From an uncultured Lachnospiraceae bacterium (GTDB lineage: Bacteria > Bacillota > Clostridia > Lachnospirales > Lachnospiraceae), in NCBI GenBank assembly GCA_910583615.1, contig CAJTXP010000036.1, positions 1-43,466 of the forward strand: DNA of 43,466 nucleotides. Reading direction: 5' to 3'. Below the pieces are notes generated by a model. The model did no database searches. It was not told the DNA's origin and saw only the letters and a list, made by a program, of their open reading frames with translations. The position numbers and the translations under genes were made by a program. Position 1 is the first letter of the stretch, and every line of letters starts with the position of its first letter. Shown here one piece after another: positions 14,884 to 22,661 of the stretch.

Positions 14884-16266
14884 TTAAAATCCGTTCTCCT
14901 TCAGCTCCTTTACGATCCGAACATAGGTTTCAAGCACGTCAAAGCTTTTATAATCTTCGCGTTTCAGGTCTATAATATCTCCATGAGAGATTCCTCTGGT
15001 ACGGGCATTGGAAAACACGCCTTTGAATTCTCCCCATTTTGCAGATTCCACACTGACCAGACCGTCATTTTCTCCCTCAAGAGGTTTGATCATACAATAA
15101 GGAATGCTCAAAAGCATATGGCTCCATGGATGTTTCATCTTCGAAGTATAGCTCTGATAATATACTTCCGGGGAATCCGGCACGTCCAGATTGAAGCGTT
15201 CGCTTTCTTTTGTTGCAAACTGATGCGTAGACGTATAAAAATCAGGATTCCTGTCTCCGAATCGCCGGAACGTCCGATCAAAGCAGGCGGCTACCAGCCG
15301 ATACAGCCCATCCGGAAGACAGCATGCATAATCCACAAAGCGGCAGCCCCGATGAGGTGTGTTCATCGTGGTCAAAGATGCCACATAAGGCGCCATGCCA
15401 AGTTTTGAGACAGCATATCTTGCATCCAGCCCGCCTTTGGAATGGGCGATGATATTCACTTTCTCACACCCCGTCTCTTCAAGGACCTGGAGAATTCGTT
15501 TTCCGATATCCTCCGCATTACAGACAATGGTTCCAAATGCTTCCTGGTTGCCATAATAAACAGCTGCACCGTTTCTCATCAATTCTCCCGGAATCCTTCC
15601 CCAGTAATTGAAATACCGAAGGTCCCGAAAACCGATCCCGTGGACCATTACCAGAGGATATCTGGTCCTGCACAGTTCAGAATCCACCCGCAGCTCCCGA
15701 AGCGCCGCCTTTTCCTGTTCAAAATCATATTCCTCACCGACCAGACGGCAGGCGTAGAGAAGCACGATCACGTTGACCACCGGGATCCACATGGTACACA
15801 GCATAATCAGGCGGCGCACAATTCCCAGCCTCCTGGAAGTACAGATCATCCGCAGCACGCCTGCCGCCAGAAGCAGAAAGCATCCTGCGCAGGCCAGCAC
15901 CGCATTTACTGCCAGTACGGCCGCGCCCGGATCCGACGCCCATGGATACCGGATATAAAAGCGGAAAAAAATCCAGATCTGAATGCCCATGGCATAAAGC
16001 CCGCCATAAACCAGGCGGCCTCCTCCAAGCATCATGCGCACCCGCAGGCTGGTCCGCGCCTTTCCCCTGTCTCCTGCAGGCATCACCGCCAGCCACATAT
16101 ACTGTATCACCAGAACGAATACCGCCGGCGTCAGAAACAATGCACGCCGAACGCCCCCGATCCCATTCTGTTCCAGACGATATGTAATCTGATTCAGGCA
16201 CAGCACCAGATTCAGCGTGCATGGCAGGCTCACCGCCAGCCAGCACCTTGATAACCATTTTTTCAC
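14884..16266 (-). CDS. membrane-anchored alpha/beta hydrolase (lipase-like)
   Basis: The first 170 or so residues hold several hydrophobic helices (for example FLTPAVFVLVIQYMWLAV and LIMLCTMWIPVVNVIVLLYA). An alpha/beta hydrolase domain follows: oxyanion-loop motif MVHGIGF, nucleophile elbow NIIAHSKGGLDARY (Ser in HSKG), then TTMNTPHRGC and a late Asp/His region (EGENDGLVSVESA; SHGDIIDL). It resembles triacylglycerol lipases and acyltransferase-like esterases tethered to the membrane. The GTG at 16266 is preferred: AGAGGTG lies 6 nt upstream, while the longer start at 16275 overlaps it. About 460 residues. The substrate is unknown; membrane lipids or acyl esters are plausible. Confidence 0.8.
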   Translation of the reverse strand: MKKWLSRCWLAVSLPCTLNLVLCLNQITYRLEQNGIGGVRRALFLTPAVFVLVIQYMWLAVMPAGDRGKARTSLRVRMMLGGGRLVYGGLYAMGIQIWIFFRFYIRYPWASDPGAAVLAVNAVLACAGCFLLLAAGVLRMICTSRRLGIVRRLIMLCTMWIPVVNVIVLLYACRLVGEEYDFEQEKAALRELRVDSELCRTRYPLVMVHGIGFRDLRYFNYWGRIPGELMRNGAAVYYGNQEAFGTIVCNAEDIGKRILQVLEETGCEKVNIIAHSKGGLDARYAVSKLGMAPYVASLTTMNTPHRGCRFVDYACCLPDGLYRLVAACFDRTFRRFGDRNPDFYTSTHQFATKESERFNLDVPDSPEVYYQSYTSKMKHPWSHMLLSIPYCMIKPLEGENDGLVSVESAKWGEFKGVFSNARTRGISHGDIIDLKREDYKSFDVLETYVRIVKELKENGF

Positions 16267-16422
16267 AGGAAACACCTCTTATTTTCACTACTTTCTTTCT
16301 GTTGGATCCGGCTCCCGGACAGGAAAAACGGGACTGACGGCAGACCGGTCCGACCGCTGACGAAAATAAATTGTCAGCGTCAAAAACCATGCCTGCCGGC
16401 AGCCCCGGTCCAGTCCGATCTC

Positions 16423-16980
16423 TTATACTCTGGACAGATACTCTCCGCTTCTGGTATCGATCTTAATCTTGTTACCGGTCTCCACAAAAAGCGGTACATA
16501 GACTACAGCCCCTGTTTCTACCGTTGCCGGCTTTGTTGCACCGGTAGCCGTATCGCCCTTAAAGCCCGGCTCCGTATCCGTAATCTCCAGCTCCACGAAC
16601 AGAGGAGCTTCCACTGCGAACACGTTGCCGTTATGAGAACAGATCTTCACCATCTCATTCTCTTTTACAAACTTCAGCGCGTCACCCACATCGTCACTGT
16701 TCAGTGCGATCTGATCGTAAGTCTCCGTATTCATGAAGTGGAACAGATCCCCGTCGCTGTACAGATACTGCATGTCCACGCGGTCGATCCGTGCTGCCGG
16801 GAACTTCTCCGTAGGACGGAAGGTCTTCTCCACCACACCGCCATTGATAATGTTCTTGAGCTTCGTTCTTACAAAAGCTGCGCCTTTACCCGGCTTCACA
16901 TGCTGAAACTCTAAAATCTGATATACGTTGCCTTCAATCTCAAGCGTAACGCCATTTCTGAAATCACCTGCTGAAATCAT
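16423..16980 (-). CDS. efp: translation elongation factor P
   Basis: EF-P rescues ribosomes stalled at consecutive prolines. The 185-residue sequence starts MISAGDFRNGVTLEIEGNVY and carries the loop KPGKGAAFVR, with Lys32 at the tip that many bacteria modify. It ends in the family signature IKIDTRSGEYLSRV. The ATG at 16980 is behind AAGGAGG; the longer frame is spurious. Its own promoter lies at 17036-17064. No EF-P modification gene is visible nearby. Confidence 0.96.
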   Translation of the reverse strand: MISAGDFRNGVTLEIEGNVYQILEFQHVKPGKGAAFVRTKLKNIINGGVVEKTFRPTEKFPAARIDRVDMQYLYSDGDLFHFMNTETYDQIALNSDDVGDALKFVKENEMVKICSHNGNVFAVEAPLFVELEITDTEPGFKGDTATGATKPATVETGAVVYVPLFVETGNKIKIDTRSGEYLSRV

Positions 16981-17035
16981 TCTGTTTTCCTCCTTGCTGT
17001 TATGAAGGGACTGCACACTCCCCACACTTTCTACT

Positions 17036-17064
17036 ATTCTATAATAGAACGTTCCAGATTTCAA
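17036..17064 (-). promoter_or_regulatory. efp promoter
   Basis: TTGAAA (17059-17064) and TAGAAT (17036-17041) on the minus strand are 17 nt apart. They lie just past the stop of the AIM24 gene. Confidence 0.7.
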
Positions 17065-17071
17065 CCTTTTT

Positions 17072-17776
17072 TTAATCCATTCTGACTGACACGCCGCCCT
17101 CCCTCTCTGACGGCTGCACGACTACCGAGACCGGCTGATTCCCGTTCCATTCAAAAGCGTAGGATTCCCCGGATGCCTGCCCGATGAAATTCTTCCAGGA
17201 AATATCCACTTTTACCTGCGGATCGCAGTACCCCTGCCCCATCCAGCAGATGACGGAATCCGGATCCACCGAGATGGTGCTTCGGCTCTGTACATTGCTG
17301 AGCACGATGGGATTTCCTTCTGACAGAACCGCCACATACGCCTGATTCCCATTTCCGGTAAAAAGAGAGGTGGCAAGTCCTTTCTGGGACAAAATGCCGC
17401 ATCCGATGAACCGCACTTCATATTTGCAGTCCTGCGTAAAAGCAAGGATATTCTCCGACTCTACCGAAATCATCTCTCCATATGCCAGTTTATAGACAAA
17501 AATATGCTGCCCTTTATTGGCATAATAAGTCACGGAGTCCCCGTTCATATTCACTTTCATAAGCGGAAGATTCTCTCCGGTCACCCGACGGAGGATCGAT
17601 CCCAGCGCTGCCTGTCCCAGGTTTCCCTGCGGACCTAACAGTACCTTTTCAAACCGGTAGTTTTTACCTCCTGCGCTTTCTCCGGCAATAAAAGCTCCCG
17701 CCTTTGTAAAAAGTACATCACTTCCGCTGCATGTCACTTTTAATGTTAATTCATTTACTGTTTCAAAAGAAAGCAT
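17072..17776 (-). CDS. AIM24 family protein
   Basis: A 234-residue, beta-rich protein with the AIM24 / TIGR00266 pattern: an early hydrophobic strand (GAFIAGESAGG), a central glycine-rich block (LTKAGAF-like and GCGILSQKGLATSLFTGNG), and C-terminal DPDSVICWMGQGYCDPQVKV. The yeast relative is a mitochondrial biogenesis factor; bacterial members have no settled role but are often found near TerD-type stress genes, as here. It lies 18 nt below the TerD-like gene and is probably in the same transcript as aroK. Confidence 0.75.
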   Translation of the reverse strand: MLSFETVNELTLKVTCSGSDVLFTKAGAFIAGESAGGKNYRFEKVLLGPQGNLGQAALGSILRRVTGENLPLMKVNMNGDSVTYYANKGQHIFVYKLAYGEMISVESENILAFTQDCKYEVRFIGCGILSQKGLATSLFTGNGNQAYVAVLSEGNPIVLSNVQSRSTISVDPDSVICWMGQGYCDPQVKVDISWKNFIGQASGESYAFEWNGNQPVSVVVQPSEREGGVSVRMD

Positions 17777-17794
17777 CTTTCTTATCCTCTTCCA

Positions 17795-18559
17795 TCAGCC
17801 ACTCACCCGGACACCGTACATTTTGCACAATCCGGCAAGATCTTTTGCCACTCCGTTTCCAATCCCATGAAACTTCCAGCTTCCATTATGAAGATACAAC
17901 TCTCCAATCATCATGGAAATGACGTTTGTATAGTAATCGGTCATCTGAAAGCTGACCAGCTCCGTCCGGCTCCCATGATCCAGGATCCGGATATAGGCAT
18001 CCTTCAGCATCCCAAAATTCAGGCCTTTTTCCGCTGCTTCATTGATTGTCAGCACAAATACAGCCTTTTTCACTCCCGGATTCAGTCCTTCCAGATCCAG
18101 CCGGATGACTTCCCGGTCTGTCACGCCGTCCACTTCGAAAACAACCTTTCCGTCCGGACTTTTCTCCTGCCCGTAGAACACGAACCAGTCATCTCCTGGT
18201 ACGTTTCCGTCCGGTCCCAGAAGAAATGCGGATACATCCACGTCACACCTGGCATCTGCGCTGTTCCAGCCAAGGCAGACATCCACCTGGCGAACCGGAC
18301 CGTTCAGGGAAAGCGGTACTTTCTGTCCCTTCCGGATCGGATGTGCCAGCGCCGGAATCCTCATCTGCACAGGCGCTTTTTCCGTTCTTCCAGGAACTGC
18401 CTCCCCGGCAGAATTTCTGCCTGCTGACCCCCCTGCAGGTCCATGGTTCAGCCCTTCCATATCCTGTGCGCAGAAAGCCTTTCCCTTCTTCTCTGTATTC
18501 AGGGACAAAAGCGTATTCCGGTCCAGCGCCCCCTTTGTTCTCATTGGAATATCAATCAC
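17795..18559 (-). CDS. TerD-family (tellurium-resistance/stress) protein
   Basis: The last 180 or so residues are a TerD domain: GQKVPLSLNGPVRQVDVCLG, then CDVDVSAFLLGPDG with acidic calcium-type ligands, DDWFVFYGQEKSPDG, and LNFGMLKDAYIRILDH. About 75 residues of low-complexity linker precede it. TerD proteins bind calcium and are linked to tellurite, phage and envelope stress, with unclear mechanism. The GTG at 18559 is chosen because GGTGA, overlapping the aroK stop, lies 8 nt upstream. A longer TTG start at 18595 would overlap aroK and has no ribosome site. With AIM24 it forms a pair downstream of aroK. Confidence 0.75.
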   Translation of the reverse strand: MIDIPMRTKGALDRNTLLSLNTEKKGKAFCAQDMEGLNHGPAGGSAGRNSAGEAVPGRTEKAPVQMRIPALAHPIRKGQKVPLSLNGPVRQVDVCLGWNSADARCDVDVSAFLLGPDGNVPGDDWFVFYGQEKSPDGKVVFEVDGVTDREVIRLDLEGLNPGVKKAVFVLTINEAAEKGLNFGMLKDAYIRILDHGSRTELVSFQMTDYYTNVISMMIGELYLHNGSWKFHGIGNGVAKDLAGLCKMYGVRVSG

Positions 18560-18566
18560 AAACTTT

Positions 18567-19082
18567 TCACCCAAACCTTCGCGTTTCCTGTTCAATGATC
18601 TGCAGTACCTGACGGACGCTTCGCCTGTCAGTCCTCACATCAATATGCGCCGTCTGCCGGTAGAGCGCTTCTCTGTCTTTCATCAGCTGCTCCACTCTCG
18701 CTTCCAGTTCCCCGCCGTTCAGCATGGGGCGGCTTCCGTCGTTCTTCACCCGCTCCAGAATCGTCTGCTTCGAAGCTGACAAATAGACAACACAGCCAAG
18801 ACTTCTCAAAAGCTCCCGGTTCTGCTTCCGGACCGGCATTCCGCCGCCCACGGAGATCACCGCATGGTATGTATCTTCCTGCATGCGCAGAAGAAGTTCT
18901 GTTTCCAGGTCACGGAAATATTCCTCACCGTCCTTTAAGAAAATATCAGGAATCTCTCTTTTCTGCTCCGACACAATTCTTTCATCCGTGTCAACAAAAC
19001 ACATATCTTTTTCTTTCGCCAGAAGCTTTCCAACGGTTGTCTTCCCTGCACCCATGAACCCGATCAAAATTAAATTCTTCAT
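18567..19082 (-). CDS. aroK: shikimate kinase
   Basis: It phosphorylates shikimate in the aromatic amino acid pathway. The 171-residue sequence has the Walker A motif GFMGAGKTTVGKLLA, the shikimate-binding DTDERIV and SVGGGMPVR motifs, and a lid region with RPML. It starts 4 nt after the nrdR stop and is probably translated in one unit with it. Other pathway genes, aroE and aroD, lie 4 kb away in this window. Confidence 0.95.
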   Translation of the reverse strand: MKNLILIGFMGAGKTTVGKLLAKEKDMCFVDTDERIVSEQKREIPDIFLKDGEEYFRDLETELLLRMQEDTYHAVISVGGGMPVRKQNRELLRSLGCVVYLSASKQTILERVKNDGSRPMLNGGELEARVEQLMKDREALYRQTAHIDVRTDRRSVRQVLQIIEQETRRFG

Positions 19083-19085
19083 CCG

Positions 19086-19535
19086 CTACTCCACGATTTT
19101 CTTCAGTTCATCCATGAAGGTATTCACATCCTTGAACTCCCGATACACGGATGCAAATCTCACGTACGCCACAGAATCCAGCTTTTTCAGCTTTTCCATA
19201 ACCAGTTCCCCAATTTCCTGACTGGAGATCTCCCGTATCTCTTTATTAAAAATAACTGCCTCGATCTCATCCACCAGCTCCCCCACCTGGTCAGCAGAAA
19301 TCGGCCGCTTATGGCAGGCACGCAGAACGCCTCCCTCAATCTTGGAACGGTCATACGTCTCCCGGTTCTGATCCTTTTTTATAACGATGACCGGCAGTGT
19401 CTCCACCTTTTCGTAAGTTGTAAACCGTCTTCCGCAGACGTCACACTCTCTCCTGCGGCGAATGGAACCTCCATCATCTGCAGGCCTGGAATCAATCACT
19501 CTTGAATTGCTGTTTCCACAATATGGACACTTCAT
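19086..19535 (-). CDS. nrdR: transcriptional repressor NrdR
   Basis: NrdR senses ATP/dATP and represses ribonucleotide reductase genes. The 149-residue protein has the N-terminal zinc ribbon (MKCPYCGNSNSRVIDSR, then RRRECDVCGRRFTTYE) and the ATP-cone (PVIVIKKDQNRETYDRSKI). It is the first gene of nrdR-aroK-TerD-AIM24 and has a promoter at 19584-19613. Ribonucleotide reductase genes are not in the window. Confidence 0.96.
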   Translation of the reverse strand: MKCPYCGNSNSRVIDSRPADDGGSIRRRRECDVCGRRFTTYEKVETLPVIVIKKDQNRETYDRSKIEGGVLRACHKRPISADQVGELVDEIEAVIFNKEIREISSQEIGELVMEKLKKLDSVAYVRFASVYREFKDVNTFMDELKKIVE

Positions 19536-19583
19536 ACGGACCTCCTTCCATATTTATATTTCATCAATATCCATCTTGTTCTA

Positions 19584-19613
19584 AGTATATATCACGACAG
19601 AGTTTTCTGTCAA
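19584..19613 (-). promoter_or_regulatory. nrdR promoter
   Basis: TTGACA (19608-19613) and TATACT (19584-19589) on the minus strand are separated by 18 nt, about 50 nt before the nrdR start. Confidence 0.8.
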
Positions 19614-19640
19614 TGAAAGCCTTTCACATCCAACATTTTT

Positions 19641-19676
19641 CGCACTTTACCGGTTATTTTCCGCACTTTGGCCGGT
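19641..19676. repeat. tandem direct repeat upstream of ymxH
   Basis: CGCACTTTaCCGGT and CGCACTTTggCCGGT follow each other with a 21-bp period, i.e. two helical turns. Their place between divergent nrdR and ymxH suggests paired binding sites for a regulator on one DNA face. Confidence 0.45.
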
Positions 19677-19742
19677 GTACAGCATCAGTCCGGCATGTCC
19701 CTGCATAAACTGTAAATAAAAGGAGATTTCATAAAGAATCCC

Positions 19743-20021
19743 ATGCGTTTTTGTGAGTTAAAGGAAAAGGACGTGATCAATCGCTGCGACTGTAAACGTC
19801 TGGGAAGAGTCTGCGATCTGATACTTGACGAAAGAAAAGGCTGTATCTGTGCCATCGTCGTTCCAGGGCCTTTCCGGCTCTGCGGACTGCTTGGACCCGA
19901 TCAGGAATACATCATCCCATGGAATAAGATCTGCCAGATCGGGCCGGATATCATACTGGTGGAAATCTGCGCAGAAGAGGTCCTCTGCCCCAGAAAACAC
20001 ACAGGAACCGTATTTGGATAA
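19743..20021 (+). CDS. YlmC/YmxH family PRC-barrel protein
   Basis: This 92-residue single-domain protein has the family start MRFCELKEKDVINRCDCKRL and a PRC-barrel beta pattern (GCICAIVVPGP; EYIIPWNKICQIGPDIILVE). Members are often linked to sporulation genes and are called YlmC/YmxH; function is unknown. The canonical ATG is used although AAGGAG stands 17 nt upstream, an unusually wide gap, so translation may be weak or use an atypical start. It is followed by sigG on the same strand. Two direct repeats lie in its upstream region. Confidence 0.85.
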   Translation: MRFCELKEKDVINRCDCKRLGRVCDLILDERKGCICAIVVPGPFRLCGLLGPDQEYIIPWNKICQIGPDIILVEICAEEVLCPRKHTGTVFG

Positions 20022-20120
20022 TACACAGATTTTGCCATTTTTTATTTGGATTTCTTTTGCATAAGCAGGATATTTTGGGAAATGCTTTTATGTATAAATG
20101 ATACTGCAGGAGGAAATTCA

Positions 20121-20897
20121 ATGGTTGTGAACAAGGTTGAAATCTGCGGAGTCAACACATCCAAACTGCCGCTCCTCACCAATGATGAAAAGAAGATGCT
20201 TTTTGAACGCATCCAGAAAGGAGACAGAGAAGCCAGAGAACTGTACATTAAGGGAAATCTCCGTCTGGTCTTAAGTGTCATCAAACGGTTCTCTTCCAGC
20301 AATGAAAACGTGGATGACCTGTTCCAGATCGGCTGTATCGGCCTGATGAAAGCAATCGATAATTTTGACTGTACGTTGGATGTCAAATTCAGTACTTATG
20401 CCGTCCCCATGATCATCGGAGAAATCCGGCGCTATCTGCGGGATAATAACAGTATCCGTGTCAGCCGTTCCCTGAGAGATACTGCATACAAGGCAATTTA
20501 TGCAAAGGAAAATCTGTTAAAGCAGAATTCCAGGGAACCAACCATCCAGGAAATTTCTGACGAGATCGGCATTCCCAAAGAAGACATCGTCTATGCGCTG
20601 GATGCCATTCAAAGCCCGGTCAGCCTCTATGATCCGGTCTACACAGAGGGCGGCGATACCCTCTATGTAATGGACCAGATCAGTGACCGCAAAAGCAGAG
20701 AAGAAAACTGGGTGGAAAACCTTTCCCTTTCTGAAGCCATGAAAAAGCTGAGTCCAAGGGAGAATCACATCATCAATCTGCGTTTTTTTGAAGGAAAGAC
20801 ACAGATGGAGGTCGCAGAAGAGATCCATATCTCCCAGGCACAGGTCAGCCGTCTGGAAAAAAATGCCCTGAAAACCATGAAAAGTTATCTGAAGTGA
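20121..20897 (+). CDS. sigG: RNA polymerase sporulation sigma factor SigG
   Basis: SigG directs late gene expression in the forespore. The 258-residue protein starts VVNKVEICGVNTSKLPLLT (the residues bound by anti-sigma factors in relatives). It has sigma region 2 (LRLVLSVIKRFSSSNENVDD, then LFQIGCIGLMKAIDNFD), region 3 and region 4 (FFEGKTQMEVAEEIHISQAQ, then VSRLEKNAL). The ATG at 20121 follows AGGAGG at 8 nt; the 25 earlier codons are not expected. It is convergent with sigE: the two stop codons abut with no base between and no terminator, unlike the co-directional sigE-sigG order known from Bacillus and Clostridium. Confidence 0.95.
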   Translation: MVVNKVEICGVNTSKLPLLTNDEKKMLFERIQKGDREARELYIKGNLRLVLSVIKRFSSSNENVDDLFQIGCIGLMKAIDNFDCTLDVKFSTYAVPMIIGEIRRYLRDNNSIRVSRSLRDTAYKAIYAKENLLKQNSREPTIQEISDEIGIPKEDIVYALDAIQSPVSLYDPVYTEGGDTLYVMDQISDRKSREENWVENLSLSEAMKKLSPRENHIINLRFFEGKTQMEVAEEIHISQAQVSRLEKNALKTMKSYLK

Positions 20898-21638
20898 TTA
20901 TTCGTATTTTATAATCTCTTTCTTCAAACGGCAGATAATCTTTTTTTCCAGCCGTGAGATGTAGGACTGGGAGATGCCAAGCAGATCCGCCACCTCTTTC
21001 TGTGTCATCTCCCGCCCCGCCGGATGATTCAGTCCAAACCGCAGTTCAATAATCATTTTTTCTCTCTCGGACAGTCTGGACAAAGCTTTTTTCAAAAGTT
21101 TCCGTTCTACCTCATTTTCCAGATCCCGATAGATGATATCCTCATCCGTTCCCAGAATATCCGACAGAAGAAGCTCATTGCCGTCCCAGTCCACATTCAG
21201 CGGTTCATCTATGGATACTTCCATACGCACTTTGCTGTTTCTCCGAAGATACATCAGTATCTCATTTTCAATACAGCGGGACGCATAAGTTGCCAGCTTG
21301 ATATTTTTACTCCGGTTAAACGTGTTGATCGCCTTGATCAGTCCGATTGTTCCGATCGATATCAGATCCTCTACTCCAACACCTGTATTGTCAAATTTTT
21401 TTGCTATGTACACAACCAGCCTCAGATTATGCTCGATCAGCCTGGATTTTGCCTGCTGCTCCTGATCCGTCTCCAGGCCCAGAATTGCCTTGTTTTCTTC
21501 CTCTGCATTCAGGGGCGGCGGCAGGATCTCCGCTCCTCCGATATAGTGAATCTCTCCTTTTTTGGAGAAGAACATGCTTTTGAACTTTGGCGCTACTTTC
21601 AGCTGAATCTGATGTGGAATCGTTACCTTGATAATCAT
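20898..21638 (-). CDS. sigE: RNA polymerase sporulation sigma factor SigE (pro-form)
   Basis: SigE is the early mother-cell sigma factor, made as an inactive precursor. The 246-residue sequence begins with the pro-region (MIIKVTIPHQIQLKV) and the processing region near FFSKKGEIHYIGG. Region 2 follows (RLVVYIAKKFDNTGVGVEDL, then ISIGTIGLIKAINTFN), then region 4 (EMTQKEVADLLGISQSYISR). It starts 12 nt below spoIIGA, its expected processing protease, and shares that transcript. Its 3' end meets sigG head-on. Confidence 0.96.
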   Translation of the reverse strand: MIIKVTIPHQIQLKVAPKFKSMFFSKKGEIHYIGGAEILPPPLNAEEENKAILGLETDQEQQAKSRLIEHNLRLVVYIAKKFDNTGVGVEDLISIGTIGLIKAINTFNRSKNIKLATYASRCIENEILMYLRRNSKVRMEVSIDEPLNVDWDGNELLLSDILGTDEDIIYRDLENEVERKLLKKALSRLSEREKMIIELRFGLNHPAGREMTQKEVADLLGISQSYISRLEKKIICRLKKEIIKYE

Positions 21639-21649
21639 AATGCCTCCTC

Positions 21650-22429
21650 TTATGAGGAAAGCAGGTCACGATGAAGTATAAGCTGATACTGTCTGCTTTT
21701 ATTTGGCATACGTGCAATCATCGGACAGGTGATGCGCTGAACGTCGTTTCCGGACTCCAGCTCCATTGCGTCCAGAATATAGGCTTCCAGTATCCCATGC
21801 TCTGAAATGGTATCATAAGGAACAATCCTTGGAAGCGTCTGTTTTTCAGATTTCAAAAGAACCTCTTCCAGTACTTCCCCATCCAGAATACTGACCGCCT
21901 TTTTACTGACTGGATCATACAGGCTGTTACCAGTATCATATAATGCCTTTACAGACATATGGCACACCCCATGATACAGGACAACAGAGAAGATTCTCTC
22001 ATTCTCCCTTTTTCTTTTATTCCATATGTACTCCGCTGCCATTATTACTGCTGCCGATATACTGCTGAAGACTGCAAACCACACCCCCGCCAGTCTGTAA
22101 AACTGTTCCAGATACCTTAATATTCCATTTATTAGAAAGCTTTCTGCATACAGACTGAACATCCTCCAGAAAAAATGCTTTCTGCCGGGGCATGCAATCG
22201 CCGTCATGCCTGCTGCCAGAATTACAGTTCCCAGAATATAGTGTATTCCGGACAGCCGGGCTGATGCGATATGCAGGACGCAGGCACCCAGACTGCCTGC
22301 CGCCGCTGCCATCAGAATTCTGCTGATTTTCACAGTCTCCTGTGCTTTCCATACAGCCAGAAACAGCAGCATCGCATTCATCCAGAGATTTTTCACAAAC
22401 AGTACATCTACATAAACTTCATAGTACAC
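21650..22429 (-). CDS. spoIIGA: sporulation sigma-E processing peptidase SpoIIGA
   Basis: SpoIIGA is a membrane aspartic protease that cleaves the SigE pro-region in the mother cell. The 259-residue sequence has an N-terminal half with about five membrane helices (for example NLWMNAMLLFLAVW, ILMAAAAGSLGACVLHIA) and a C-terminal protease half with the catalytic ALYDTGNSLYDP motif. The start is GTG at 22429, behind GAGGG. It heads the spoIIGA-sigE operon. Upstream are a TATAAT and a perfect Spo0A box. Confidence 0.93.
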   Translation of the reverse strand: MYYEVYVDVLFVKNLWMNAMLLFLAVWKAQETVKISRILMAAAAGSLGACVLHIASARLSGIHYILGTVILAAGMTAIACPGRKHFFWRMFSLYAESFLINGILRYLEQFYRLAGVWFAVFSSISAAVIMAAEYIWNKRKRENERIFSVVLYHGVCHMSVKALYDTGNSLYDPVSKKAVSILDGEVLEEVLLKSEKQTLPRIVPYDTISEHGILEAYILDAMELESGNDVQRITCPMIARMPNKSRQYQLILHRDLLSS

Positions 22430-22458
22430 TTGCCACCCTCTCTCTTATGGTAATCACC

Positions 22459-22533
22459 ATTATAGGGAGGAGGAACTGCAATCCCTGTCGGATCCTGCGG
22501 CTGTACCGCTTTATTTGTCCACAGGATTCGACA
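22459..22533 (-). promoter_or_regulatory. spoIIGA promoter region with Spo0A box
   Basis: A consensus -10 (TATAAT, minus strand, 22459-22464) lies about 30 nt before the GTG. No -35 hexamer sits at 17 nt. A perfect Spo0A box (TGTCGAA) lies on the minus strand at 22527-22533, and a near copy (TGTCGGA) on the plus strand at 22486-22492. The Bacillus spoIIG promoter is likewise activated by Spo0A and has an abnormal spacing, so similar control is inferred. Confidence 0.55.
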
Positions 22534-22615
22534 TTTCCGGCCCGGGAATCTTTGTTTCCATACCCGCCTGCCGCTTCATCCGGCCCGAAACTCTCCACAG
22601 GCAGCACTGTACACG

Positions 22616-22656
22616 AAAAAAGCGGCCCTTCACTGACGAAAGGACACCGCTTTTTT
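22616..22656 (-). terminator. aroD terminator
   Basis: Arms AAAAAAGCGG and CCGCTTTTTT enclose a second short stem (CCTT / AAGG). The T-run on the minus strand follows the aroD stop by a few bases. Confidence 0.85.
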
Positions 22657-22661
22657 TATTT

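Noticed and set aside
16355..16379. efp terminator (CGCTGAC / GTCAGCG)
   Set aside because: The 7-bp stem is real but has no adjacent T-run on the efp strand and a long AT loop; evidence is too weak to list it as a terminator.
20040..20120. SigF/SigG-type promoter before sigG
   Set aside because: GCATA occurs upstream, but no matching -10 at the right distance was found.
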